NCBI GenBank assembly: GCA_002067405.1
Contig: MVRP01000251.1
Coordinates: 1 to 5,295, forward strand
Direction: 5' to 3'
DNA: 5,295 nucleotides
Origin: Syntrophorhabdaceae bacterium PtaU1.Bin034
Lineage (GTDB): Bacteria > Desulfobacterota_G > Syntrophorhabdia > Syntrophorhabdales > WCHB1-27
A program made the translations under genes and the position numbers. The notes under the pieces are model-generated. The model had not been told where the DNA came from. It was given only the letters and a program-made list of their open reading frames with translations, and made no database searches. Positions 1 through 5,265 of the stretch are shown in pieces. Each line of letters begins with the position of its first letter. The first letter of the stretch is position 1.

Positions 1-11
1 CAAGAAATCAA

Positions 12-31
12 AAGGCATCAAATGATGCCTT
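12..31. repeat. Short perfect hairpin near the left window edge
   Basis: Two 8-base arms, AAGGCATC (12-19) and GATGCCTT (24-31), are perfectly complementary around a 4-base AAAT loop. The stem can grow by three pairs (CAA at 9-11 with TTG at 33-35) if G32 is bulged. On the + strand no T-run follows. Read on the minus strand the hairpin is followed by a T-rich tail (complement of 1-13), so it could end a leftward transcript, but no minus-strand gene is visible to the right. It lies about 76 bases before the first hairpin of the tandem array at 88-286 and might be a further diverged unit, although its flanks do not match. Confidence 0.5.
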
Positions 32-74
32 GTTGGAACGATCCCTCCGGCTTACCGCAGTTTGCTGAGATGTT

Positions 75-290
75 TTATCCCGCGTGGCCACTTGGCGGTG
101 CCCGGTCCGTGGAGCCTCTCCTCATAAAAAGGAAAAAGCTTTAGTCGTTGGCTATCGTCGCCCCCTCTACGGGCAAAACCTGTAGAGACTCCCCCTCAAA
201 AAGAGGAAAGAGTATGGGAGGGCCGGATAACGTCGCTCCCTCCGCCAGCAAAGCTGTCGGAGCCACCCTACATAAAAAAGAAGAGGTATT
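75..290. repeat. Three diverged tandem hairpin units, period about 75 nt
   Basis: Three units follow one another with the same plan: a TATC/TAAC-type box, a C-rich run, a hairpin, a GAG-C-C-rich segment, then an A-tract with purines. The hairpins lie at 88-112, 165-187 and 240-262. Unit 2 pairs CTCTACGGG with CCTGTAGAG (one G-U) around CAAAA. Unit 3 pairs CTCCG-CAGC with GCTG-CGGAG around AAA, with one C-T mismatch. Unit 1 is less regular, with an outer CCAC/GTGG stem. Units 2 and 3 also share CGTCGC at 156 and 231, exactly 75 apart. A-tracts begin at 126, 198 and 274. Arm sequences differ while pairing is kept, which suggests structure matters. The family is not recognised: it could be a structured RNA array or a dispersed palindromic repeat. 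An ORF across 148-348 has no proper ribosome binding site and is judged fortuitous. Confidence 0.55.
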
Positions 291-355
291 GCGACGGTAC
301 ACAATTGTCGTATTTTACTGCTTTTTTCGTGTTCTTGTCAATCGCTAATTCGTGA

Positions 356-538
356 GAAGGCATACAGAATATTGGAAAGACAAGAGGCTACGATCTCATC
401 CTGAAGTTTCCTTTCGGGAACTCGCCTAAGGGCGAAAAAGGGCACTATAATCATGTACGCACCTACCAGTTCATCTTGAAAGCCGAAGGGTGGCGCACGG
501 GACACCGGAACTTCTTTCGGTCTCACTTTGACTTGTAA
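356..538 (+). other. Open frame of 60 codons without a start codon
   Basis: This frame opens just after a TGA (353-355) and ends at TAA (536-538). It contains no ATG, GTG or TTG placed near a ribosome binding site. The translation looks protein-like, with glycine, aromatic and basic residues well spread (for example GYDLILKFPFGN and GWRTGHRNFFRSHFDL), but no family is recognised. It may be the 3' remnant of a decayed gene or a chance opening. The rest of 349-600 contains only small hairpins, such as TCGCC/GGCGA at about 423-436, and no gene that can be supported on either strand. Confidence 0.15.
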
Positions 539-599
539 ATCAACAGGAGAACACACGAAGAAATTGCATGACACTAAAGCTCTCATCCGCCAGCACTAT

Positions 600-640
600 T
601 ATAGTATGTATTTAAATATATATTTGTCTCTTAATATATT
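600..640 (+). promoter_or_regulatory. AT-rich promoter-like stretch
   Basis: This is the most AT-rich stretch of the left half. A possible sigma-70 pair is TTTAAA (611-616) and TATATT (635-640) with 18 bases between. The -35 matches the consensus at only four of six positions. A TATAGT hexamer at 600-605 has no -35 partner at the right distance. A start near 647 would place the GAGGAGGA ribosome binding site (650-657) at the very front of the transcript. This would drive the small ORFs and the PAS regulator gene downstream. It is a prediction from pattern only. Confidence 0.25.
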
Positions 641-651
641 CTTTTGATTGA

Positions 652-828
652 GGAGGAACGTATGAAATCGACTTTCCTTACCATCTTTCCATCTATTGTA
701 TTGGAGCATATAATGAAAAAATAGATTTAGTGACGGACTTACTTGTGGATGAAATGTTTGCTTTTCTCACCGCCAAGGCGTACATATTTTCATGCAGTTT
801 GTTATTAGGTCCTTCATGGAAACTATAG
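652..828 (+). pseudogene. Startless protein-like frame, possible gene remnant
   Basis: After a TGA at 649-651 this frame is open to TAG 826-828. From 661 it gives 55 residues beginning YEIDFPYHLSIYC and continuing through IDLVTDLLVDEMFAFLTAKA, with a mix of helix-forming and hydrophobic residues typical of real protein. Its only in-frame ATG is internal (754-756) and has no ribosome binding site. The strong Shine-Dalgarno at 650-657 serves an ATG in the neighbouring frame. The same frame resumes after the TAG as the ORF at 841-984, so one stop and one start-site shift could separate the pieces of an older gene. No homology is recognised, and chance remains likely. Confidence 0.2.
662..724 (+). 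CDS. Possible 20-residue peptide ORF with strong ribosome binding site
   Basis: ATG at 662 is preceded by GAGGAGGA (650-657), a near-perfect Shine-Dalgarno at good spacing, and the frame stops at TAG 722-724. The product would be MKSTFLTIFPSIVLEHIMKK, a short, mostly hydrophobic peptide with a lysine near each end. No family is recognised. It could be a leader peptide for the regulator gene 240 bases downstream. Alternatively it is the front of a broken gene: a different frame running from 652 to 828 is open and looks at least as protein-like, so a one-base shift just after the start may have split a former gene. Confidence 0.3.
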   Translation: MKSTFLTIFPSIVLEHIMKK

Positions 829-840
829 TGGGGGGTTAAT

Positions 841-984
841 GTGAAAAAGGGATTGGAACGAAGCGCACCTCCTGAGACCACTTTCCCAAGGAAAGAAAGG
901 ATACCTTCACTGATCGCCGGTATCATGAGGCTCAGAGCTTCCGGAAAAAAAGGGGGATTTTATGCAACCAGTTGGCAGTTGTGA
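841..984 (+). CDS. Possible 47-residue ORF overlapping the regulator start
   Basis: A GTG at 841 follows a GGGGGG run (830-835) by five bases and opens a 47-codon frame ending at TGA 982-984. The product is basic and proline/serine-rich, without a recognised domain. Its last seven codons and stop overlap the start of the PAS regulator (ATG 962) in another frame, an arrangement that could couple the two translations. Because a poly-G run is a weak substitute for GGAGG, and the frame continues an upstream open frame with one stop between, it could also be the tail of a decayed gene. Confidence 0.25.
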   Translation: MKKGLERSAPPETTFPRKERIPSLIAGIMRLRASGKKGGFYATSWQL

Positions 985-3448
985 AAACGATAGGGTGCTA
1001 TTTGCCACGTTAGATGTCCTTCATGTGGGTGTTGCTTGGATCACGAAGGATTACATTCATGAGAACGCGAACACACGCTACTGTGAAATTCTGAACAGAC
1101 AACTGGACGAGGTTATGGGACTTCCAATGCCGAGCGTCTGGGGCAATGAAAAGTTCGACACATCCATCAGACCTGACCTTGAAAAATGCTTTTCAGGGGA
1201 GCGGTCTGTCGTCTGTCGGGAGATCGCAGTCCATTTTTCCGGTCCTGGATGCCGTTCGTATGAGATCACCTACCATCCCTACACGGAGACAGGGGATCAG
1301 ATAACGAAGGTGATCGTCACTCTCGATGACATCACGTACCGAATAGCGAAGAAAACCAACCTAGACTGGAACGAAAAGTTCAACAGCCTTACGGAAGTAT
1401 CTCGCAATCCCATCATTCTTGTCGATAACGGTGTGATCATGAGTGGAAATACCACTCTCAGCCTCCTCTTCGGCTATGTGGAGGGGATCGTTGAAGGGGG
1501 GCGCGTTGAGGAGTTGATAGCCCCCGAGCACCGCGACGCTGTGGAGTCGGCAATGCGAGAGCATGCCGAAGGCAGAATAGAGACGGTAGGCCTCCGGGAA
1601 GATGGCACATCCTTCCCACTGGAAGTCAATTTCAGGCGGCTGCTGCTTGAGGGGCGGGACATCGTCATATGGGCCATGCGGGATTTGACAAAATTTGAGG
1701 AGATAAAAAGGCAGGTGAAGCTTTATCAGGAACACCTCGAAGAACTCGTGAACGAGCAAATGGAAGAGATCAGGAGGCGGGAGGAGCAATGCAGTAGCAT
1801 CTACGAGAATGCGGTTGAGGGGATGTTCAGGACGGACGCGGAAGGACGTCTTGTCGCTGCCAATACCGCTCTCGCGAGGATGTTTGGCTTTGAACGGCCC
1901 GAGGACCTTAATGAGAAGATTTGGAATCTTGGAGACATTTATGTCAAGCCAAGGAACCGGAAAGAGACCGGCAAGCTTCTTCGTGACGAGGGGATAGCGC
2001 GAAATATAGAAACGGAGATCTGTACAAAGGATGGCAGCATGCGGTGGGGCCGCATGAGTGTGAGGGCAGTAAAAGACGACGAGGGACGCATCCTTTGTTA
2101 CGAAGGGACCCTGGAGGACATTACCGAGAGAAAATGGGCGGAGGACAAGTATCGCCGGATTTTTCTGAACGCGACAGAGGGGATTTTTCAGATTACGCCC
2201 GATGGTCGCTGCTTCAGCGCCAACCCGGCCCTTGCCCGCATCCATGGATTCAGTTCGCCGGAAGAACTGATCGAGAATGCGACCGATATCAGCAAACAAC
2301 TGCATGTCGATATGGAAACCTGGCATGAATACCTGGAGCTAATGCGGGAGAATGGCTACGTCCGTGACCATCTCTGGAGGATGTACCGAAAGGACGGAAC
2401 CATTGCCTGGCTTTCGATCAACGCGAGGGCTATTCGTGATGAAACCGGTCGGGTTCTTTACCACGAAGGTACAGTTCAGGATATCACCGATAAGAAGATC
2501 ATGGACGATCAAATTCTCATGCAGCGCGATCTCGCCCTGCAGTTGGCGCAAACAGGGTCAGTAGGGGAAGGGATGAGCCTGATACTGGAAACCGCTGTCA
2601 AGGCATCGGGCATGGAGAGCGGCGGCATATGGCTGAAGACACGATCCGGAGAACTTCAGCTCATTTCCTCCATCGGTTTTTCCCAGAGATTTGATAAGAA
2701 ATCAAGGATCATAGCAGTAGGTTCGCGTGCATGGAATCGAATGATGAGTGAGAGACGAGTACTCGCGATTCCGGGAGCTGAATCTATGCCAAATGTATTT
2801 GAGGAAGGATACATTTTTGCGGCAGCCATCCCCATTCTCCATGACAGTCAAGTAATCGCCTCCTTCAACCTTTTCTCCCGTATAAAAACGACGATATCGG
2901 AGCAAGCTCTCATAAGTCTTGACTTCCTGACCGCACAACTGGGTAGCATTATAGTGAGAATGCAGGCGCAACAGCAGGTCGAACAGGAAATAGGAACACG
3001 AAGGGAAGCCGAAAAGGCACTGCAGGCCGAGCGACAGGGCCTGGAAGAGGCTAATATCGCACTCAAAGTATTGCTGGGACAGCGGGAGAAGGACAGGGGA
3101 GAACTCGAACAACGGCTCGTTTCCAACGTGACGGAACTCGTGCTTCCTTACCTGGAAAAGCTGAAGCGAACCAGACTTGACGGTCTGCAGCGCACGAATC
3201 TCGGCCTCATGGAGAGCAACCTGAAGGAGATACTATCCCCATTCCGCTTTAATATTCGAAATTTCAACCTGACGCTCCGTCAGGTTGAAATCGTCAACCT
3301 TATCAAGCAGGGCAGGACGACCAAGGAGATCGCGGAGATCATGAATGTGAGCAAAGACGCCATCGACAAACAGAGGTTTATCATTAGGAAGAAACTAGGG
3401 ATCAACAGGGACAAAACAAACCTGCGTTCGCTCCTCTTGTCACTGTAA
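962..3448 (+). CDS. Multi-PAS/GAF sensor with LuxR-type DNA-binding domain
   Basis: This 828-residue protein is probably a cytoplasmic one-component transcription regulator. Four PAS domains are read at about 10-128, 135-248, 278-392 and 398-512. The third and fourth carry the typical closing box (EGTLEDITER and EGTVQDITDKK), the first a looser form (LDDITYRI), and the second is closed by RDLTKFEEIKRQ. A charged coiled coil (245-277) links PAS2 to PAS3. A GAF-like domain spans about 520-668, followed by a second coiled coil (669-720). The C-terminus (about 768-828) is a LuxR/GerE helix-turn-helix: LTLRQVEIVNLI, GRTTKEIAEIMNVS as the turn and recognition region, and KKLGI. No kinase H-box, ATP-binding domain, receiver domain or membrane segment is present, so sensing and DNA binding are fused. 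ATG 962 is chosen because AGGGGG (951-956) lies five bases upstream and the frame is closed by TGA at 926-928. The ligand is unknown; PAS domains can hold haem, flavin or small acids, and no diagnostic residue is evident. The target may be the downstream UPF0261/UbiD operon. Confidence 0.93.
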   Translation: MQPVGSCENDRVLFATLDVLHVGVAWITKDYIHENANTRYCEILNRQLDEVMGLPMPSVWGNEKFDTSIRPDLEKCFSGERSVVCREIAVHFSGPGCRSYEITYHPYTETGDQITKVIVTLDDITYRIAKKTNLDWNEKFNSLTEVSRNPIILVDNGVIMSGNTTLSLLFGYVEGIVEGGRVEELIAPEHRDAVESAMREHAEGRIETVGLREDGTSFPLEVNFRRLLLEGRDIVIWAMRDLTKFEEIKRQVKLYQEHLEELVNEQMEEIRRREEQCSSIYENAVEGMFRTDAEGRLVAANTALARMFGFERPEDLNEKIWNLGDIYVKPRNRKETGKLLRDEGIARNIETEICTKDGSMRWGRMSVRAVKDDEGRILCYEGTLEDITERKWAEDKYRRIFLNATEGIFQITPDGRCFSANPALARIHGFSSPEELIENATDISKQLHVDMETWHEYLELMRENGYVRDHLWRMYRKDGTIAWLSINARAIRDETGRVLYHEGTVQDITDKKIMDDQILMQRDLALQLAQTGSVGEGMSLILETAVKASGMESGGIWLKTRSGELQLISSIGFSQRFDKKSRIIAVGSRAWNRMMSERRVLAIPGAESMPNVFEEGYIFAAAIPILHDSQVIASFNLFSRIKTTISEQALISLDFLTAQLGSIIVRMQAQQQVEQEIGTRREAEKALQAERQGLEEANIALKVLLGQREKDRGELEQRLVSNVTELVLPYLEKLKRTRLDGLQRTNLGLMESNLKEILSPFRFNIRNFNLTLRQVEIVNLIKQGRTTKEIAEIMNVSKDAIDKQRFIIRKKLGINRDKTNLRSLLLSL
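3261..3291. repeat. Perfect 14-bp inverted repeat inside the regulator gene
   Basis: Arms ATTTCAACCTGACG (3261-3274) and CGTCAGGTTGAAAT (3278-3291) are exactly complementary around a CTC loop. The repeat covers codons 767-777, the entry of the LuxR helix-turn-helix (residues NFNLTLRQVEI). As RNA it would form a very stable 14-bp stem with a three-base loop. As DNA it is a near-palindromic dyad. No T-run follows, so it is not a classical terminator. It could be an operator for autoregulation, an mRNA processing or pausing element, or chance. Confidence 0.85.
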
Positions 3449-3756
3449 CCATTCCAGATCTCCGCAAAGATCTCACCTTCCCTTGCGGAAAAGAATCTCT
3501 TTTTCTGTCTTATGCGGGCGAAGATGACAGGAAGAGCATATACAGTGCCGGACGAGAGCCTTCTTTCTTCCATGGACCGAGCTCCAACAAAATGATGATT
3601 GTAGCTGAAGATTTCCGTTCTGAATATGACCCGATTGTTCCTACCTGCGCCGATCTACCTTCACGCCCACCGTATCCGCATTGCTATTTTCCCGGAATCT
3701 ATCATAATCTTCTGGGAACAGGTGATAATTCACTCTGTTTTCCCCTTGTCAGATAG
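3388..3756 (+). other. Long open frame across the regulator end and the gap
   Basis: After a TAG at 3385-3387 this frame is open for 122 codons to TAG 3754-3756. It overlaps the last 61 bases of the regulator gene and then fills most of the gap. The first usable ATG is at 3592 and would give 54 residues (MMIVAEDFRSEYDPIVPTCA at the front), but only a poor ribosome binding site precedes it. The translation is rich in Phe, Tyr, Pro, Cys and His and matches no family I recognise. A degraded gene or a chance opening are both possible. An overlapping 69-codon ORF at 3626-3835 has no ribosome binding site and is not supported. Confidence 0.15.
3461..3504 (+). terminator. Weak terminator-like hairpins after the regulator
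   Basis: Arms TCCGCAA (3461-3467) and TTGCGGA (3483-3489) are perfectly complementary around a 15-base loop. A second small stem, AAAAGA/TCTTTT (3489-3494 and 3498-3503), follows directly and ends in a run of five T. Two copies of AGATCT (3456-3461 and 3468-3473) offer a competing fold. The position, 13 bases past the regulator stop, suits transcription termination, but the GC stem is short, its loop is large, and the T-run does not directly follow the GC stem. Confidence 0.3.
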
Positions 3757-3833
3757 AAAAACGGACAGGTCTACGTCTCTCGACATCGTGTCAAAGCCGC
3801 TCGGCTATCTATTCCATGCTCAAGCCCCTCTTT

Positions 3834-3862
3834 AATAATAGGAAGATAATGTTCCTATTATT
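3834..3862. repeat. Perfect 11-bp inverted repeat upstream of the UPF0261 gene
   Basis: AATAATAGGAA (3834-3844) and TTCCTATTATT (3852-3862) are exactly complementary around GATAATG. Adding the spacer gives a 29-bp dyad centred about 110 bases before the UPF0261 start. The dyad is AT-rich with a GGAA/TTCC core, more like a protein operator than a terminator stem, and no T-run follows. Its right edge touches a TTGAGA hexamer (3861-3866) that could serve as a -35 element. A LuxR-type regulator such as the upstream gene product commonly uses dyads of similar size, but the pairing is inferred. Confidence 0.7.
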
Positions 3863-3888
3863 GAGATTTCATTTCATATTTTCATACG
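3861..3888 (+). promoter_or_regulatory. Weak sigma-70 promoter candidate for the UPF0261 operon
   Basis: TTGAGA (3861-3866) matches the -35 consensus at five of six positions. The best -10 at a normal distance is CATACG (3883-3888), spacing 16, which matches only three of six. Such a weak -10 would fit a promoter needing an activator, and the dyad at 3834-3862 lies directly against the -35. A start would fall near 3894, so the second inverted repeat would begin the transcript leader. Pattern-based only. Confidence 0.2.
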
Positions 3889-3897
3889 AAAAGTTCA

Positions 3898-3920
3898 AGC
3901 CTATGCTGTGGGCATAGGCT
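3898..3920. repeat. Perfect 9-bp inverted repeat in the UPF0261 leader
   Basis: AGCCTATGC (3898-3906) and GCATAGGCT (3912-3920) pair perfectly around TGTGG. Two more pairs (TC at 3895-3896 with GA at 3921-3922) are possible if A3897 is bulged. It ends 37 bases before the ATG at 3958 and does not hide the GGAGGA ribosome binding site (3948-3953). It could be a second operator, or a stable 5' hairpin that protects or controls the mRNA. No T-run follows, so termination is unlikely. Confidence 0.65.
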
Positions 3921-3957
3921 GATTAATGGGCCGAAAATCAATCATTTGGAGGATAGC

Positions 3958-5202
3958 ATGAAGACGATCCTCATAGTTGCCACTTTGGATACGAAGGGCA
4001 CGGAAGTAGCATTTGCGAAGAAACAAATAGAAGATCTCGGAGCAAGGACGCTGTTACTGGACGCCGGGATATTGGGGGCACCGACTATCGAGGCCGATAT
4101 AACACGAGAGGAGGTTGCGATTGCAGCAGGATTATCGATTGAGGCCGTACGGGAGATACCGGCGGAGGCTGAGGCCTTGGGGCATATGACAAAGGGTGCG
4201 GGTACCATTGCGAAACGGTTGGCTGACGAGGATCAGATTCATGGCGTATTAGGTATTGGGGGAGGCATGGGTACGGCCATGGGAAGCGGAGTGATGCGCG
4301 CTCTTCCCATAGGGATACCGAAGCTCATGGTGTCTTCCCAAGCGGGAAACCCAGCTGTTGTGGGTTCGGCTGTAGGAACCAAGGACCTTTGCATGTTCCA
4401 TTCGGTCACGGATGTTGTCGGCATAAATCGCCTGACGAGAACGGTCTTCACCAAGGCCTGCGGAGCTGTTGTGGGAATGGCGAATGCAGATGTAAAACAT
4501 GAGCCGAGTGAAAAAAAGACTGTCGCCATATGTGCAAAGGGCACAACGGAGGATGCGAACCGCATGATAAGGCAAAAACTTCTCGACGCCGATTACCAAC
4601 CCATGACGTTTCACTGTTTCGGGTTTGGTCCGGCAAGCTTCGAGCAGGTCCTCTCGGACGGTTATATTGATGGCGGTGTGATCGAGCTTGCGAGCGACTG
4701 GATGGACCATATCGGGGGCGGAGATTCATTCCCGCCCGATGATCGTTATGAAAATGCGGGAAGACTTGGGCTGCCCCAGGTCTTTATTCCCGGCTCCTGT
4801 GATTTTATCGCCGCTGCTCCGGGAAAGTTTACGGGCCGGTTGGTCCAGCCTCATAATAGAGCAGTTGCCCTTTATCGGTCCAAGAAGAAAGAGCTGGCTA
4901 GGGTGGGAGAGGAAATAGGACAGAAGCTGGCCAAAAGCAAGGGCGCGGTTACCGTTGTAATCCCGTTGCAGGGTTTTTCCGTCCACGATCGCAAGGGAGG
5001 CCCTCTTTATGATCCTAAGGCAAACGCCGGATTCATAGATGCAATTTCGGCATTTGACGGCAAGTTCAAGATAAGAAAGGTAGATGCCCATGTGAATGAC
5101 CAGAAGTTCATTGATGTGGTCATAGAGGAGTTTCTAGAAAACGTGAATGCCGTAAATTTACTTTCGGCACCTTCTTCTTTCGGCCTCGCTACAACAGCGT
5201 AA
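3958..5202 (+). CDS. UPF0261 family, Tm-1-like ATP-binding domain protein
   Basis: The 414-residue product matches the whole length of the UPF0261/Tm-1-like family (usually about 400 residues). The N-terminal half has IVATLDTKGTE (residues 6-16), the glycine-rich nucleotide loop GIGGGMGTAMGSG (99-111), KLMVSSQAGNPAVVG (122-136) and a stretch MFHSVTDVVGINRLTR (146-161). The C-terminal half starts near 187 and keeps the GTTEDANRMI, FHCFGFGPASFEQV, GGVIELASD and LPQVFIPGSCDF segments. It is soluble, without signal peptide or membrane span. Known family facts: the domain binds ATP in tomato Tm-1, while the role of the bacterial members is not settled, so no reaction is assigned. ATG 3958 is chosen because GGAGGA (3948-3953) lies four bases upstream. 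A TTG at 3946 in the same frame would start before that site and is rejected. A UbiD-like gene follows after 41 bases, probably in the same operon. Confidence 0.92.
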   Translation: MKTILIVATLDTKGTEVAFAKKQIEDLGARTLLLDAGILGAPTIEADITREEVAIAAGLSIEAVREIPAEAEALGHMTKGAGTIAKRLADEDQIHGVLGIGGGMGTAMGSGVMRALPIGIPKLMVSSQAGNPAVVGSAVGTKDLCMFHSVTDVVGINRLTRTVFTKACGAVVGMANADVKHEPSEKKTVAICAKGTTEDANRMIRQKLLDADYQPMTFHCFGFGPASFEQVLSDGYIDGGVIELASDWMDHIGGGDSFPPDDRYENAGRLGLPQVFIPGSCDFIAAAPGKFTGRLVQPHNRAVALYRSKKKELARVGEEIGQKLAKSKGAVTVVIPLQGFSVHDRKGGPLYDPKANAGFIDAISAFDGKFKIRKVDAHVNDQKFIDVVIEEFLENVNAVNLLSAPSSFGLATTA

Positions 5203-5217
5203 CGAGGAGATCAACCT

Positions 5218-5265
5218 ATGCAATTCTTCTCAGGAGGATACAAATGGATCTCAGAGACTATGTAA
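5218..5265 (+). CDS. Possible 15-residue ORF overlapping the UbiD-like start
   Basis: ATG 5218 follows GAGGAG (5204-5209) at eight bases and encodes MQFFSGGYKWISETM, ending at TAA 5263-5265. The ribosome binding site of the next gene (AGGAGG, 5232-5237) lies inside it, and it stops 20 bases past that gene's ATG (5244), in another frame. Ribosomes translating it would cross the downstream start region, so it could couple or tune translation of the decarboxylase gene. Its small size makes chance a serious alternative. Confidence 0.25.
   Translation: MQFFSGGYKWISETM

Noticed and set aside
64..116. TPP riboswitch, suggested by GCTGAGATG followed by a C-rich segment
   Set aside because: The other conserved parts of the thi-box, the GGG-rich 5' strand and the CCTGATCTGG-type segment, are missing, and no thiamine gene follows.
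165..187. Cyclic-di-GMP (GEMM) riboswitch, suggested by GGGCAAAACC
   Set aside because: The similarity is limited to this short string, which here is simply the loop and inner stem of a hairpin. The second GEMM stem and its receptor loop are absent.
75..290. CRISPR array
   Set aside because: There are only three units, they are diverged rather than identical, and they are structured throughout without a repeat/spacer alternation. No cas gene is nearby.
33..290. Integron attC-type recombination sites
   Set aside because: The paired GTTRRRY and RYYYAAC core sites are not found at the unit ends, and no cassette ORF or integrase is visible.
148..348. 66-codon ORF on the + strand
   Set aside because: It runs straight through the tandem hairpin units, begins at a non-ATG codon without a ribosome binding site, and has a low-complexity basic/serine composition.
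338..586. 82-codon ORF on the minus strand
   Set aside because: No properly spaced ribosome binding site and no recognisable protein family. It covers a region with small hairpins and a competing + strand frame.
1361..2326. Long minus-strand ORF of 321 codons inside the regulator gene
   Set aside because: The + strand translation is unmistakably PAS domain protein. The opposite frame is a shadow arising from its codon usage and has no domain signature.
962..3448. Sensor histidine kinase or diguanylate cyclase
   Set aside because: After the GAF and coiled coil the chain goes directly into a LuxR-type helix-turn-helix. No H-box, HATPase or GGDEF motif is present.
3626..3835. 69-codon ORF on the + strand in the gap
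   Set aside because: No ribosome binding site, no recognisable family, and it overlaps another equally weak open frame.
3898..3925. Sigma-54 promoter suggested by TGGGCATAGGCTGAT
   Set aside because: The -24 GG and -12 GC elements are not at the required spacing, and the sequence is better explained as one arm of a perfect inverted repeat.
3946..3957. Upstream TTG start adding four residues to the UPF0261 protein
   Set aside because: It would lie before the GGAGGA site that is ideally placed for ATG 3958, and family members begin at the MKTILIVATLD-type segment.
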